Source: Arenicola marina (Eukaryota; Annelida; Polychaeta; Arenicolidae). From it: a stretch of 64,000 nucleotides of DNA. The notes beneath the pieces are model-generated. The model was not told the DNA's origin. It ran no database searches and was given only the letters and a program-made list of their open reading frames with translations. Location: assembly GCA_964019135.1 (NCBI GenBank), contig OZ025257.1, positions 16,829,971 to 16,893,970 of the forward strand. The letters run 5' to 3'. Shown here one piece after another: positions 1-11,769 of this stretch; positions within the stretch are counted from its first letter, which is position 1, and each line of letters opens with the position of its first letter. A program made the position numbers and the translations under genes.

Positions 1-1521
1 TTGGTGAATAAATTAATTGCAGCCTCATATGTTACGGTTACTTGTGTAGATACGAATTTAAAAAACCTCACGATACTCTAACACACAAAAGAATAACACG
101 TACGTCTAGCTTAGCTTGTCAATGGATTTAATGCTACCATTGTGCCTATATGGGCTAAACTGGACCATGACACAGAATAGCAATATTATTATACCACATC
201 TGGTCACATATATGTAACAAATCTATAACAATACGAACTCGTACTGTGTAGTAATATACCGCGCCAGACACCCCTAGCGACATCTATCGTCAAGAATAAA
301 CACTGCGCGTTTTGAGTCCGAAAACTGATTCCCTCTTGCGTCTGCTTTGCCTGATGAAGTATTGAGTATAATGACATCACAGGTTATATTTCACTTGATT
401 ATGGACACTTTTACAGTTCTGTGTGTTCTGTGTTCCCCGTTCGGCATGCTTGGTTCCTACGCAACAATGTCTATGTTACGCGTATGCGCTCAGATTGCCA
501 GTAGAAAAAAGGCGTATGTCGGTCCATATCATCGCTTTGATGGGTACACATCGAGTAACCCGTTTTGCCTGCTGTAAAATATATTTTCGTGAATTAGATT
601 TGTAATATTTCCAGACAAAATAGATTTCAGAATGATCACTATTCCGTATGCTTTGATGGTCAGGGTATTTAACTATGCAAGGTGAGGATTTGTTTCTAGA
701 ACACACTCTGCTGACCTATGATCGACTGTTGAGAATTATGGTTCCGTACTCTCCCATTGGGTGCTCCGTATACGGTTATGCTGCGCAGGGCGGGCTAGAG
801 TTACTAGTAACACGCGCATGCCAGAATTTCCGCTGGGTCGTCGATATAATTGACAATTAAAGATCAGACAAAATGACCAAAAGATCAAGGCCCATGTGAT
901 AGTGGTACCGGTTGTGGTTGTTGGCTCACTATTCACCCATTGTCTGGTTTTACTGCAATTACCGCTGGCGTGAGAACCATTCATGGTATGACAACTGGCG
1001 ACAAGGACCAACCATTCGGGGCTTAAACGAGGGGCACTTTGAGAAAGGATGCATAATCTATTGTACTGCCTCGCGCTATAAATAGCTCCACAAGAAGCTC
1101 ATCAATTGCCTACCTCTCTGGAACGGAACGCCTAAATTACATTATGTCAGGTTGTTTCACATCTTCTCCCTGAAAACCGATTTGGCTCTTTCACGCATTG
1201 AGGAGAAAAAAGAGGCGGAGGCAGTGGCGGGTCTAATGGGGGGGGGGGGGGGGGGTGGGGATTTAACTCCCCCCCCCCCAATCTCAAGCCAGGGACTGGT
1301 AAGGACAGTTACGGTGATTTTTTGTCAATGACCTATTTTGGGGGAAGAGGAGTTATTGGTTACATTTGTTTCATACGTTGCCGTATGGGGTACTAGGTCC
1401 ATGCGTTAACGTGTAGCGGACTTCATCAATACGTTAACTTGTAGCGGACTGGGTTGTAAAATACAACAACACAGATGTGTGTACTGATGTTAATAGTAAA
1501 AGATGAAGTTAAAAAATCACC

Positions 1522-1541
1522 AATTCAAGATATCTTGAATT
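1522..1541. repeat. Perfect 20-bp palindrome in AT-rich patch
   Basis: The sequence AATTCAAGATATCTTGAATT reads the same on both strands. It sits in a 1500-1740 patch where related motifs (ATATCTTAAATTTAA, ATTTTAAGATATATAGAATT) recur in both orientations, which suggests a decayed inverted-repeat element. No function can be assigned. Confidence 0.5.
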
Positions 1542-1941
1542 TAAGACATATGAAATTAATGACTACTTATGTCAATCCCTAATATAATGCAATTGCATTC
1601 CATATATCTTAAATTTAATTTAATATACCTAACATACAATGAGAGATGTCCGAAATACTAACGCTTTCTACTAGTTTTATCTTGAATGAAATTTAAGATC
1701 TATGTATTTAATTTTAAGATATATAGAATTCACTTTTATATTGTCCGTATTTTGCTCCCATGTTCGACAACATGGTTCGTCGGACATGAATAAACAAATA
1801 AACATGATAAAAAGACACCCGTGATATCTATATAACGAGTTAAATGTTGTATGAGGAGAAAAGGCATGTGACGTGAAATAAATAAACATCATTTTATATT
1901 TGATATAATATAGTGCCGACAGGTTTATTATTCATTGTCTA

Positions 1942-2203
1942 GCTTGGTTGTATATCCAGGAGGCTTTAACCACTTTTGTTCATATCGCGCCAATGGGAAA
2001 AGGAAGGGAGAGTGGGCCATGTCCCCGGGGGGTAACCCCTACTCTTCACGACGAAGGACATGGGATCTTTATCCTGCGACCACACAGACATGGCCTCTGT
2101 GGGGCACGAACCACCGAACCACGTGCCGTTAGGCTCTCAGATGACCCGAGCACTCAATGCAAGGGCTCGAGCCCACTTAGCCACCGGGCGGGCCCCTATT
2201 CCC
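1942..2203 (-). mobile_element. tRNA-derived SINE, copy 1
   Basis: The copy reads on the minus strand. The tRNA-like head lies at 2090-2200, and a tail ending at the GGTTAAAGC-type sequence lies near 1960. It matches the copies at 29458-29709, about 11564-11765 and about 58110-58320. The short direct repeat TGTCTA flanks it (1936-1941 and 2204-2209). The duplicated segment at 12.98 kb carries the uninterrupted site, so the insertion happened after the SD1 duplication. Box B is degenerate in this copy. Confidence 0.75.
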
Positions 2204-4599
2204 TGTCTACGGGTGGAAGATCAACACGGCAATATCAATGACCTTTGTCGGAGCACAATGCGTGGCTATCCGCGAGGTCAGGTGGACGCAGTGAGCTTTA
2301 TGTCATGTTCGGGTTTATAATCACATAAGCATTGCAGCAGTGGCGCAGAAGGTGAGGGGTACAGGGAACTGTGCGTGTTTGGGGGGGGGGGGGTTGAAGG
2401 AGGGAACAGGGTGGGGGTTATGTCTCGATTAGGCTTCCCCTTGATTTTAGCCACCACCCCTATCCAACGATACAATTCTCATGCAGTAAATCAAGGACAT
2501 ACTTGATGCGTTCAGTAACTCGATTTGTCCTTTGATGTTGGTCAGTTGGTTAGGTATTTGCGTGACAATTGGGGCACATGGCGAATTATGCAATTACGTA
2601 AAATAGCGCCACCCGACAGTGAGTGTGTAAACTGTCATCCGAACACACTGCAGCGACATAAATACATGATACATAATTAATTTGTCACGTCCACTTGCAA
2701 GACTTGCGGTATGATGAAAATGGTTAGTCATATAATGCTTGATGCTTGGTGTCAACGGCTCATCTGGCCAATGGAGGTGGAGACAGGGGATATTGGGGGA
2801 TGCAATTCAGCACCCGTCACTATGCCGACCTAATCCATCAAACCGTGTCCTAGCTTGACTGGCTAAGACACGAAAGTCGCATCCAGCTACAACAGCAAAA
2901 TGGCAAAGGGTTGTGAGAGGCGGGGGTTGGGGGTGTGCGGAGGAGGCATAGTGGGGTGAAGGAGGCGGGAATGGGGTGCTCCAGTCGGTTTGGTCACATG
3001 ACCAGCTGCGTCCAATGGGAGGCGATCGTCCAACTGTCCGCCTACGGGGCACGACCACAACCCCAGCCTCCTCATCGCAACGGCAATATAGATGGGCATC
3101 TATAAATCATTGTGGATTCGAGTTAATAATTGAAATTAATAACAATTGCTAAATAATATGGTAAACAGAATCCTAACGTATGTAAAAGTAACGAAGAGGA
3201 ATAAAGGAATCATCGAAAGAAATAGATTCCCGACTACTCTTTGCCGAGAACCCGGTATACACTGTACGACTTACCGTTTATAAATAGTACATTTGTCGAA
3301 TGATATCAGGTTCAACATGTAATAGTGAAATGATATGGAATATGGTTTCTGGGTCATGGGTCAAGTCCACTAAAAGGAACCGACGAAAGGCGTTTTGTGC
3401 GTAACATCGTGCGACCATATTACGAATATCACCTCAGGTGACACCAGTAGGAACCAGTACCGCAAAAAAAAGATAAACAGTTTCAGCGAGGGATGAAATG
3501 CGGAGATCTGTACCTGGGGAAGGACAGTGCATGTCAACTCAGTGGTTTTCTGACACAAATACTCCAGGTCTCGCCAGCGAATCCTGGTTCACATTGAAAC
3601 GAATTACAAATAAATATTAATAAAAACAAACTTGCATTGATATTTATATTGATGAGATCCGAATCAGTTAGATAATGAAGTCAGCAATGCTAGTTGACAT
3701 ATGTACTAGAAATCGACTGGTGCACTGCAAATAATACGCAAGAAATTAGAGAAGAATATCATGCCAGCTAGCTGGCTTTGACTGCCGATTATATCCTGCC
3801 GCTTTGCTCTGTCGAAATACATATACAAGACGTGTAGATATTTACGAAGATACTGTACTGTGGCGGTGTTTATTATTCAAATAACGCAGGCTGACGACTT
3901 ATTCTACAATAAAGAGCTCATCTGGTGCCTGCATAATAAACAGGCACATAGGCGTGACGTCACATACATGTTTATATATATGTATAGGCTGATGCCGCGG
4001 CCCATCCAGTACAGACCCTCCCCGCTTGTTTGGGGAAAAATACCGTTTTTCGATGGACATTTAGACCATTTGAGGCGTGCCCCCATCATAATATTGGTGG
4101 ACTCCTTGATTGCAATTTTCTTCAGAGTATTCCCCCAGTAGCACGTTTTCAGTGGATCCCGCCCTTTTCAAATTTATGTATCAGCCTTGCACCGGTAATG
4201 CCAGCGCGCAGTACGTAGTGTATATCAATATTTTCACACTGATTCAGAATCACTTATTTGGTACCGCAAGGCCAAGGGTCTACACAATATTCGCTTCACC
4301 CAAAGTCCCATTCACGGCTCTTTCATTTGTCTTTGCCAACAAGCAGTTATTCAACAGCAGATATTGTCACGATGTGGAATATTTTAAGGCTATACACTGT
4401 TTAAGGCCGTTATGTACTAGTTAAAGAACGAGCTGGAGTGCATTCGCCAACATAGAGCTGTGCAGTTCTCACGGGTTCTTTTTCCGGTTTAGGTCTTTTG
4501 ACGACCAACAAAAAAACACGTGCTCTTAGAACGACAGCGCATAACGCTTGAGCCTTTCTACCGTTGTGTGACGCGCACTCATTGTAGTCAACGTCTGTG

Positions 4600-5125
4600 T
4601 TGGGAACCGGCCGGCTGCGAGGTTGTGCGTGAGGAATCAAGTGGTTCTGAAACTCTTTTTCTGTTTGCTTTGGTCCAGGCATTCCTGACTATAAAATCAT
4701 AATATAGTTAAATACAAGACATTTATCTCTCCATAATGCATGTTGTCCGTTCGATAAGACTGTTGGAAGCGTTGTATTTTGAGGCAAATCACCCATGTTT
4801 ACATTTCTGTGACAAACGGAACACTACTGTCTTCGCCTGGTCAGTCCATATAAGGAGCGTTGTTACGTAACCATAGATACCGCGCGCAGACATGCGAGTC
4901 ATGCTGATTATTACGTCATACGACATGAAAAACCCCGCGCAGCACATCAGATCGCCAGTGAAAGTCACTCATGAAACAGCCGCATATTCTGGTTTATCAA
5001 TTGTCTGACCGCTCATATATTATATAAATCTACTAGGATGGTTATAATTCTGATAGGCGCAACACTTCAGTGGTTAGTTGTGCATCCAAGGATAGCTTTA
5101 GCAGATTCTGGCAAACAATCGGGTG
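4600..5125. repeat. Duplicated block SD2, left copy (promoter-like core)
   Basis: This block aligns with 27080-27660 in the same orientation. In the core at about 4850-4955 I count 9 differences in about 110 bases (about 92% identity), which is better than the flanks at roughly 85%. The core holds CATATAAGG, ACCGCGCGCAGACATGCGAG and a half-CRE ATTACGTCATACGACAT, all kept in both copies. No open frame of note is present. A regulatory module or a conserved part of a mobile element are both possible. Confidence 0.65.
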
Positions 5126-5320
5126 TGGGGGGGAGGGGGCTTCCTTGATGCCTGAGAGAGCGGATATTTGTGATAAAAAAGATAGCCTTACAGAATAGAT
5201 ATTTAAAAAGTTGCGAAGGAGGAAGGGGGGGGGGGGGTGCTCTGAAAATGTACCTTTATAGAGCCCGTTGCTGCGGAAAAATACCCCGACCGAGCGGATT
5301 TTGGAGGTAGAAAAGGGGAC
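5120..5320 (+). mobile_element. Fragment of the long-TIR element family
   Basis: The motif CTTGATGCCTGAGAGAGCGG at 5134-5153 and CCCCGACCGAGCGGATTTTGG near 5285-5305 recur in the same order inside the complete element at 14267-15527 (about 14638 and 14903). This looks like an internal remnant of that family without its inverted repeats. It includes a run of about 14 G. Confidence 0.5.
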
Positions 5321-5329
5321 TGACCAAGC

Positions 5330-5993
5330 GACTGGCTATATTAGCAAGTAACCTGAATGTCTGAAGCCGACATAAACGTTTGATTAATACAACCTGACAT
5401 TCATTTTGTGGGATGTGTTCTTAAGGACAAGTGCTACACATATCCCAAAAGTAATCTTCCATAGATCCTTCATAAACTTTTAGAGATTGATTGGCGTTAT
5501 TATATTTTTTAGAAAATCCTAAAAAAAAATCCTGCCTCACCGTACTATATTTTTAGATACAAAGGGCTAAATATTTAATATTTCACCATTCACATTTTGT
5601 ACAGTTAAAAGTTAAATCGTCCAAAGAAATTGATAAAATAGTTAAATAGTACATTTATCTGTCATTAATAAAGTAAAATACAAAGGAGGGGTTACTGAGC
5701 CCGGTTCATTAATAATCTTCACTGAAGAAATGCCCTGGCGTAATTTTGAAACTTGAAGGTACTCTGACGGCACAATGAGAATTCCCTTACCACTGATGGG
5801 TACTACTCTAATATCTAAATTAGCAACCTACTATTTATTTAGTAATTTTTGTTATTATATTTTAAATCAATTTTTATTATTATATTTCGTGTATTTTTTC
5901 TATATTTCCTTCATTTGGAATTACTCAATTTTTTTTCTATTACAGTTATTTTATTACATAAGTTGTGCTAACTCCAAACTCTCCATTTTCATC
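5330..5993. other. AT-rich noncoding stretch
   Basis: No gene seen. The stretch becomes T-rich towards 5830-5960, with TTATTATATT motifs, and ends in the target sequence AATTATCGCCC used by the LINE insertion that follows. Confidence 0.5.
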
Positions 5994-6004
5994 AATTATC
6001 GCCC

Positions 6005-7065
6005 AATCAAATGAAAAGTGGTATTTCCATGGAAAGGAAATTGAGGTCATATCTTATTACAAATACTTGGGCATTATTTTCTCTAGTCGGCTATGTTGGA
6101 CTAAAGCTCAGCAGAATATTGCTACTCAGGCAAACAAAGCAGTATCGGTTATATTACAAGCGTTAAAATGTACCAAATTTTTCGATATTGATATGCTCTG
6201 GATGTTTTTTGACAAAATGGTTGTGCCAATCCTAACTTATGGTAGCGAAGTATGGGGATACAGTACTCATTGGTGTATAGAAAATGTTCAGAATAATTTT
6301 TGTAGGAGAGTTCTGCAGCTCCCGAGTTACACCTCTAGCGTGGCTGTAAGGGGCGAGTGTGGAAGACATCCAATTAGAGTAGTCTGTGTAGAAAGATTAT
6401 TGAAACACTGGTGCAAACTTATATACATGGATGAATCTAGACTACCCAGAGCCTGTTATATCATGATTTACAACCTTGATAGAGTCGGCAGATCGACTTG
6501 GGCTACACATGTTAGAGATATATTGTTTAAGTTAGGATTTGGTATTTGTTGGATATCTCAAGATGTTGGAAATGTAAATGTCTTCATGAATGAAGTAAAA
6601 CAGAGATTAAGAGACACTTCCCAACAAGAATGGCAATCTGATATGGATAGCTCCAGCAAACTTAGAACACTAGCTCAATTTAAGTCTTTACTAGAGCCTG
6701 AATTATATCTGAGGTGTGTTAACGTTATCAGTCACAGAAGGGCACTAGCCAGGTTGAGGTGCTCGGCTCATAGCTTAGAAATGGAAAGGGGTAGGCATTG
6801 TAATATAGAGCCACAAGATAGGTATTGCAAATTCTGTGTTAAACATGGGAAATATCTTGTGGAAGACGAATATCATTTTACTCTGGTGTGCCCATTATAT
6901 GCCTCAAGTCGGGATAATAGACTGCCAAAAGTATATACACGGTACCCCTCTTCAGAAAATTTTAACAGACTCTTTAGCAGTAAAAACGACAACGTTGTTA
7001 TGACTTTAGCCAGTTTTGCTTACGAAGCATTCAACATAAGAGAGGCATTTTTATCATCGCTGTAG
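6005..7065 (+). CDS. LINE ORF2 C-terminal part (partial)
   Basis: About 353 codons are open from the truncation point to a stop at 7065. The first codons of the longer open frame (from 5965) belong to the host flank, because the target duplication ends at 6004. The product starts in the connection region after the reverse transcriptase palm: YKYLGIIFSS, then VPILTYGSEVWGY. It ends with a cysteine/histidine cluster (YCKFC ... EYHFTLVCPLY) near the C-terminus, as in CR1/L2/Jockey-type ORF2 proteins. The catalytic palm and endonuclease are absent, so the copy is dead for transposition. There is no start codon or promoter of its own. Confidence 0.8.
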
Positions 7066-7196
7066 TTGATATAGACTTGTATATATTGGTATTTGCACGT
7101 TATCTATATGCATTTTGAACCGAAAACTGTACATATGTACCATGGGCGTTGTGCCTAAAGTACTTAATAAACATTATTATTATTATTATTATTATT
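6005..7196 (+). mobile_element. 5'-truncated LINE with ATT tail and 11-bp target duplication
   Basis: The insertion is bounded by the perfect direct repeat AATTATCGCCC at 5994-6004 and 7197-7207. It ends in an (ATT)n microsatellite at about 7174-7196. Only the last part of ORF2 and a short 3' UTR (7066-7170, with AATAAA near 7166) remain. A clean target duplication plus an uninterrupted reading frame say the copy is fairly young. The clade is not certain: YKYLGI followed later by LTYGSEVWG and a late C-x2-C...H-x4-C motif are seen in Jockey/CR1/L2/I-type LINEs, and a trinucleotide tail occurs in several of these. Confidence 0.85.
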
Positions 7197-7207
7197 AATT
7201 ATCGCCC

Positions 7208-9100
7208 TCGTACGCATTATATAGCTAAGGCATAGGATTAGCGTTCACACCACTCACTCAGCCTTTCTCTTCCTTTACCAGAATAAGTCTAACCCGATGA
7301 TTATGATGTCCTGAATCAAAAAGTAAGAAGTCCGGAAGAGGGAGGATGAAGTGGCGGTCACACTGTCTGGCAATGTCTATATTATGCCTACTTGTAAACA
7401 AATTACTTATATTGATACCGTATCGACATTTACTTTTAACTTTTCAACGTGGCGCGAGCCAGCCAATTCTGGGGTTGTCCATGAGTGGAGTGCTGCCTTG
7501 TGAGATCTCTTAGAGGCAAATACCCTATATAACTGATATGTCACATAAACGTAAACGTAAACGTACGCAAAAAGATGTAGAGGACAACGGAAACGTTTTG
7601 GTGTCATTCTCCACTCGGACAGGACAACACGTATGTGGATTTCTTATGTGTCCTTCATCACAGTTGCACCCACTACGTGTCGCCACGCTGTTGGCCTTAA
7701 ACTAAACCCCTGTCTTTAACCTATAGGCCCTATCCGTAGCCCTCACCCCGGTGCCTCATCCCTAACCCCTAATTCCTGACCCCTAATCCCCAAACCTTGA
7801 CCCTAAACTCCTAATCCCCGACCATCGCAGCAATACGAGAGGAACGGCGAGGAGGGACAGACTAGGACAATGGACACACGGGCATGTATTTGCGGGGAAA
7901 AACCAAGCTATTTGTTACCGTAGTTGTTGTTAAACATGCTGTTCAGATATGCTGTATATATATTTTACATATGTGTCAAATAAAACTTAGAGAAAACAAT
8001 GCTTGGGCCATTAGAGCGTATCTTTCAAAACCCGATGCTTGTGTTCCATACAGAAGTTCACACAACGTTAAAAGTATTCGAATATATATGGTGACTGCAC
8101 AACAGTAGACCATACTACTACTACTACTCACGTAGACCAAATTTGTACTTTGTTTTCTCAAAAATCAAGGAGGATATTAAATTGATTCCAGTATGAAAAC
8201 AGAGACAATTCCAGAGGACATATTGACCCCCATTTGAGTGAGGGGTGAGTACGCGCATTTGCGCATAAACTTTCATACTAATTTATACAGTAATTGCCTG
8301 TTACGTGCTCTGTACGCTTGGTTTGGCCGACCTTGTACTGGACATAGGCACGCGTGCATTTACACTGCGAGAAGAACCCGAAGCATCATATTTCGCCTGA
8401 TTTAGCCGAGCCGCGCACCACCGCTGCTTCTTTAATCGGGCGCGACCCAGCAACATGCAGGCCTCAATATACATAGACGTTTTGCACGTCCTGGATTTCC
8501 TTTATCGCTAGCAATCCCCTCTACGCGTTGTGGGAGGGAATCACAGCGTGCTAATGAACGGTATCAAGGACCGTGCGGGATGTAAGAGGTAAGCGTCAAC
8601 GCGGCCAGGTTCTCCACCCACACGTGAATTGGTAGTCGATCCCGTTTGTAATTAAGCAATCACGACCACGAAAACGGTACTTACTTGGTTTCTCGCCGCC
8701 TGATGCGATGAGACACGCTAATGGTTAGAGAGCAAGAGAGAGAGACACTTGCATTCGCATTCATAATCCTGTAACCTTCTTTTTCTGGTTTGAACTAAAA
8801 CGTTTATTGAATCAGCGGACCAACGAGTGAGGCGAAAAGCATTGTACCGCCAAAACCCGCTCGGAAGGGATATTTTTTTCCGTTGAACAAGTCGGTTTAT
8901 TCTTTTTTTCCTCGCCAAACCCACTCCATCAACGCACATCCAACGGTCACATGTTTTAAAATATCCGCTCAATAGGGGTATCCTTTTTATCCCAAATATC
9001 TAGGAACACCCGCGGAACCCCGCCCACCATCCGATTTATATAATAGTGCCCCCCCCCCCGCTCCCTCCGGGTATGGCTCATCAACCGCCGGAAATGAAGT
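7208..9100. other. Noncoding interval with simple repeats
   Basis: No gene recognised. It holds an (ACGTAA)n-like hexamer run near 7545-7566, a C-rich telomere-like patch at 7683-7830 (CCCTAACCCCTAA and variants), a (TAC)n run at 8113-8128 and a C-run near 9050. Open frames are short and unlike known proteins. Confidence 0.4.
7683..7830. repeat. C-rich telomere-like degenerate repeat
   Basis: There are repeated blocks of the type CCCTAA, CCCCTAA and CCTGACCCCTAATCCCC. This resembles interstitial telomeric sequence on the C-strand, but it is irregular, so it may simply be C/T/A-rich low-complexity DNA. Confidence 0.4.
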
Positions 9101-9212
9101 TGTTACAGCGGCTTTTTACTTATGTTGGAAACTTTCAGCTTATCATAAACAGCATCACCCCCGCCTGCAGAGTGGCCGGTAAGACAGACCATTGATAGGT
9201 AGAACGCCGTGC

Positions 9213-9220
9213 TGACGTCA
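9213..9220 (+). promoter_or_regulatory. CRE-type site (TGACGTCA) upstream of GPCR copy 1
   Basis: A full CRE octamer is followed by CGCGTCACGTG. It lies 155 bp before the predicted first-intron donor. The paralogous receptor has the same octamer plus CGC at 23336-23343, 132 bp before its donor. An ATTG element lies just upstream in both. The shared position makes a real promoter element likely, though no transcription start can be seen. Confidence 0.5.
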
Positions 9221-9367
9221 CGCGTCACGTGGGGCGTTAGAGCTGAGCGCTGTCGCTTATAACACCCCCCCCCCACCCACCCATGCCGGGTGTTGGCGGC
9301 AACACGTACCGCTGAAACAGCAGAGTGCAGAGAGCAAAATGTGCCCGCGTATCTTTGCCGTTCCAAG

Positions 9368-9679
9368 GTAAGTCGTTGAATGCCGCTCTAAGGTAAGTCG
9401 TTGAATTTTCTATTGAGTGATAGCTAATAAGATAATTTCATGGGATAAATAAAATAAATAAATGCTTGGAGTTGTGGAAATAAACAATAAAGACTGATAA
9501 AATGATTGTGTGCCTTCGCTTGTACACTTGTGTACTGTATACGGCTACATGTGTATCACTGACGTACTAGCATGCGACATAATTCATTTATCCTTTTACG
9601 CGCATGCAGGAATGAAAATATTTTGATATGACATTATGTTGTACAAGACAATTATATTAAATTTGCTCGCTTGTTTCAG
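9368..9679 (+). other. Predicted 5'-UTR intron of GPCR copy 1
   Basis: The donor AAG|GTAAGT is at 9368; a second near-identical donor at 9393 arises from a short tandem duplication (AAGGTAAGTCGTTGAA twice). The acceptor CTTGTTTCAG ends at 9679. The ATG at 9698 follows 18 bases later. The same layout is seen in the paralogue (donor 23468, acceptor 23878, ATG 23937). This is a splice-site inference without transcript evidence. Confidence 0.5.
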
Positions 9680-9697
9680 CTCCAACTTGAAAACAAG

Positions 9698-11420
9698 ATG
9701 GCATCATTTCAAACTACGACTGAGACGCTTCTCAAAGCAATCAGAGTTTTGACCACGATGGCGCTACCCAATGATAGGCCTGATGTCACAACCCAATCGC
9801 TTATAATTCCGACGGAAGGTGGTTGTGAGGAAGAGGAGGAATATGACATTCAGTTTATCTCCAGCATTATATTAAAGGGAACCGCCAGCCTGGCCTCTAA
9901 CGCTGATTTACAGATTTATATAATACTCAATTGTCTTTCCTCCAAATTACAGAATTTTTCGTCCTATCTATAGCTCACAATAAAATTTAGAAGTGACCGC
10001 CGGGCACGATTTCGCCGCCTACCCAGGCGGCAGCCCTTTTTGGAGGTGTGTCCGCGATTGACCAATCAGGAGGCGATACTCTAATTTATTCAAACCGGAA
10101 ATTACGCCTATTGTGTGAGCAAAACAAGAGCGCGTAATCATCGCTAATATAAAGAGCTGCGATTCTAACTCCAATCATGGCATTGTTGCGAAATCAATTG
10201 TCGCAAGACATATATCAATTTGTTTGGATGGTACTTTTCCATGAAATACTAAGATCATGGTCTACTCCGCGGCTTGGAACTGCCGCTGTTCATCTGTAAA
10301 TCGCGGCCCTGATCTCTCTGTCCGCGAGTGATAACATAAGGCGGTGCCACATGAATAGTCACAATACGCGTCACTGCTCCCGGCAAAATGGCGCTCTGCT
10401 TGACATTGCTGGGGGCGGGTTGCCTTAATTTTGTTCTCCTTACCAGTCGGCCGAAACGAAGCGTTAACACTCGCCAATTTAATTTCAAGATGTGAACTTT
10501 CGGTGCAGATCGCGATTAAATTAGGTTGGACACCCGCTTTAAGCTACATCGCCCCGATCATAATCTTCGGCGGTATCGCGGGGAATGTCTTGTCCTTCAT
10601 CGTCCTGCAGGGCAAGTTTTTCCGGAAGTTGCCATCGAGCTTCATCCCGAGAGCGCTGTCCATAATCGACACGTGCGTCCTCTTGACGGGGGTTCTACGT
10701 CATTGGGTCCGGGCACTTACCTCCGATGGGGTGGATGTCCGGAATCTGACAAATACAGGGTGCAAGTTTCACTTTGCACTCACCTACATGCTGCCTCATC
10801 TCTTGGCCTGGACGCTGATGTTGATGACGTCCGAGCGCCTCATGTCTGTCACCTTCCCCATGAGGGCCCGAGAGATATGCAGCAAGCGGAAGATGATGGG
10901 CGTCTGGTTCATCATCACCATCTTCCTTTTCATTTTCAACTTTCCCGCTTTTCGTACCATGGAGCTCGCCGAACAAACCTACATGATTGACGACACGGGA
11001 TATGTCGTTCAGTTCTGCTACTACCTCGCGGAGTACTTCATGGTCATCGTTTGGCCGTGGATCGACTTCTGCTTGGGGGTCTTCATCCCATTCTTTTTCA
11101 TAGCGATCTCCGACGGCATAATCATTTTCAACGTGGTGAGCGCGATGCGCATGCGCAAAACCCAGATGCAGTCGCAGGCGCAGGACGACAACGCCAGCGT
11201 CCAGTCGCTGACCTGGATGTTGGTAGCGGTTAGCATCGTGTTCCTGTTGACCACCACCGCCAAACGCATCTTCTTCGCCGGCATCGAAGCATGGCCGAGA
11301 GCGACCTCCAGGGAAGTCCTCAGGCGGTGGGTCGCCAACGCTGTGACCACCATCATGCTCTAAGCCAACAATTCCTTGAACTTCCTGCTGTATGTGTTCC
11401 CGGCGAGCTCTGGTGGCCAC
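9698..11420 (+). pseudogene. Rhodopsin-like (class A) peptide-type GPCR, decayed copy
   Basis: This is a paralogue of the intact receptor at 23937-25061. The N-terminal part (59 codons, 9698-9874) ends EEEEEYDIQFISSIIL, matching EEVEKYDLEFIYRVMF in the paralogue. The body resumes at 10539 with LSYIAPIIIFGGIAGN (TM1) and runs through TM2 (IIDTCVLL), TM3 (ending SERLMSV, a D/ERY variant), TM4, TM5 (IPFFFIAIS), TM6 and into TM7. Two host-gene lesions are visible. The first is a TTAA-flanked insertion of about 663 bp between codons 59 and 60. The second is TAA at 11361-11363, where the paralogue has the TAC of Tyr311 in TM7. Beyond it, ANNSLNFLLY is still readable, but the tail then loses similarity and a SINE follows. 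The gene was probably a neuropeptide-type receptor. A truncated product is conceivable but unlikely to fold. Confidence 0.75.
9876..10538. mobile_element. TTAA-flanked insertion inside GPCR copy 1
   Basis: The GPCR reading frame stops matching its paralogue exactly at TTAA (9872-9875) and resumes exactly at a second TTAA (10539-10542). Removing the insert with one TTAA would restore ...SIIL-SYIAPIIIFGG in frame. A duplicated TTAA is the hallmark of piggyBac and Kolobok-type DNA transposons. I see no convincing terminal inverted repeats (left end AGGGAACC, right end read inwards AAGCGGGTGTCC) and no transposase, so it would be a small non-autonomous or decayed element. There are no GT/AG ends at the boundaries, so a plain intron does not explain it. 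Confidence 0.6.
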
Positions 11421-11563
11421 TCTCTGCTGCCGCGAAGAGAAATCAACGTCCAGGACGTCGAAGACGATGTCGACCGCAGTCACCACGGCCATGACGACCA
11501 CCAAGGACGGAGAAAGGGGAGAAGGGCGTCAGCGGGAACGGGGTCGACAACTACCACTGTAGC

Positions 11564-11765
11564 GAGTGCTCTAACCACCTGAGAGCCTAACGGCACGTGG
11601 ATCGACGGTTCGCGCCAAGCTGTGGCCATGTCTCTGTGGTCCCGGAATAAAGATCTGATGTTCTTCTTCGCAAAGAGTAGGGACATGGCTCCTCTCTCCC
11701 TTCCTTATAGGCGATATGACCAAACGTGGTTAAAGCGTCCTGAATATACCAACAAACCTTATAGA
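11564..11765 (+). mobile_element. tRNA-derived SINE, copy 2 (5'-truncated)
   Basis: It reads on the plus strand, from a partial head (GAGTGCTCTAACCACCTGAG), through a box-B-like GGTTCGCGCC near 11607, to the common tail GTGGTTAAAGCGTCCTGAAT near 11730. It matches the reverse complement of copies 1 and 3. It lies immediately downstream of the decayed receptor and may have replaced the region encoding its C-terminal tail. Confidence 0.7.
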
Positions 11766-11769
11766 CGAA

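Larger units (their letters stand above)
1..4430. repeat. Segmental duplication SD1, left copy
   Basis: This stretch realigns in the same order and orientation with 12497-15650. Matching anchors include the first 60 bases against about 12497, 1860-1941 against 12900-12985, 2640-2930 against 13160-13440, 3990-4140 against 14010-14120 and 4280-4400 against 15530-15630. By eye the similarity is roughly 70-80%, best in the 2.6-2.9 kb part. I see no convincing protein-coding gene; all open frames are short and unlike known families. A SINE is inserted in this copy only. G-runs occur near 1240 and 2382. The duplication looks old, and the unit may once have been flanking or intronic sequence of the nearby GPCR locus, but that is inference. 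Confidence 0.65.

Noticed and set aside
10695-11504. 269-aa minus-strand open frame
   Set aside because: It is the antisense of the receptor body; composition follows the codons of the plus-strand gene.
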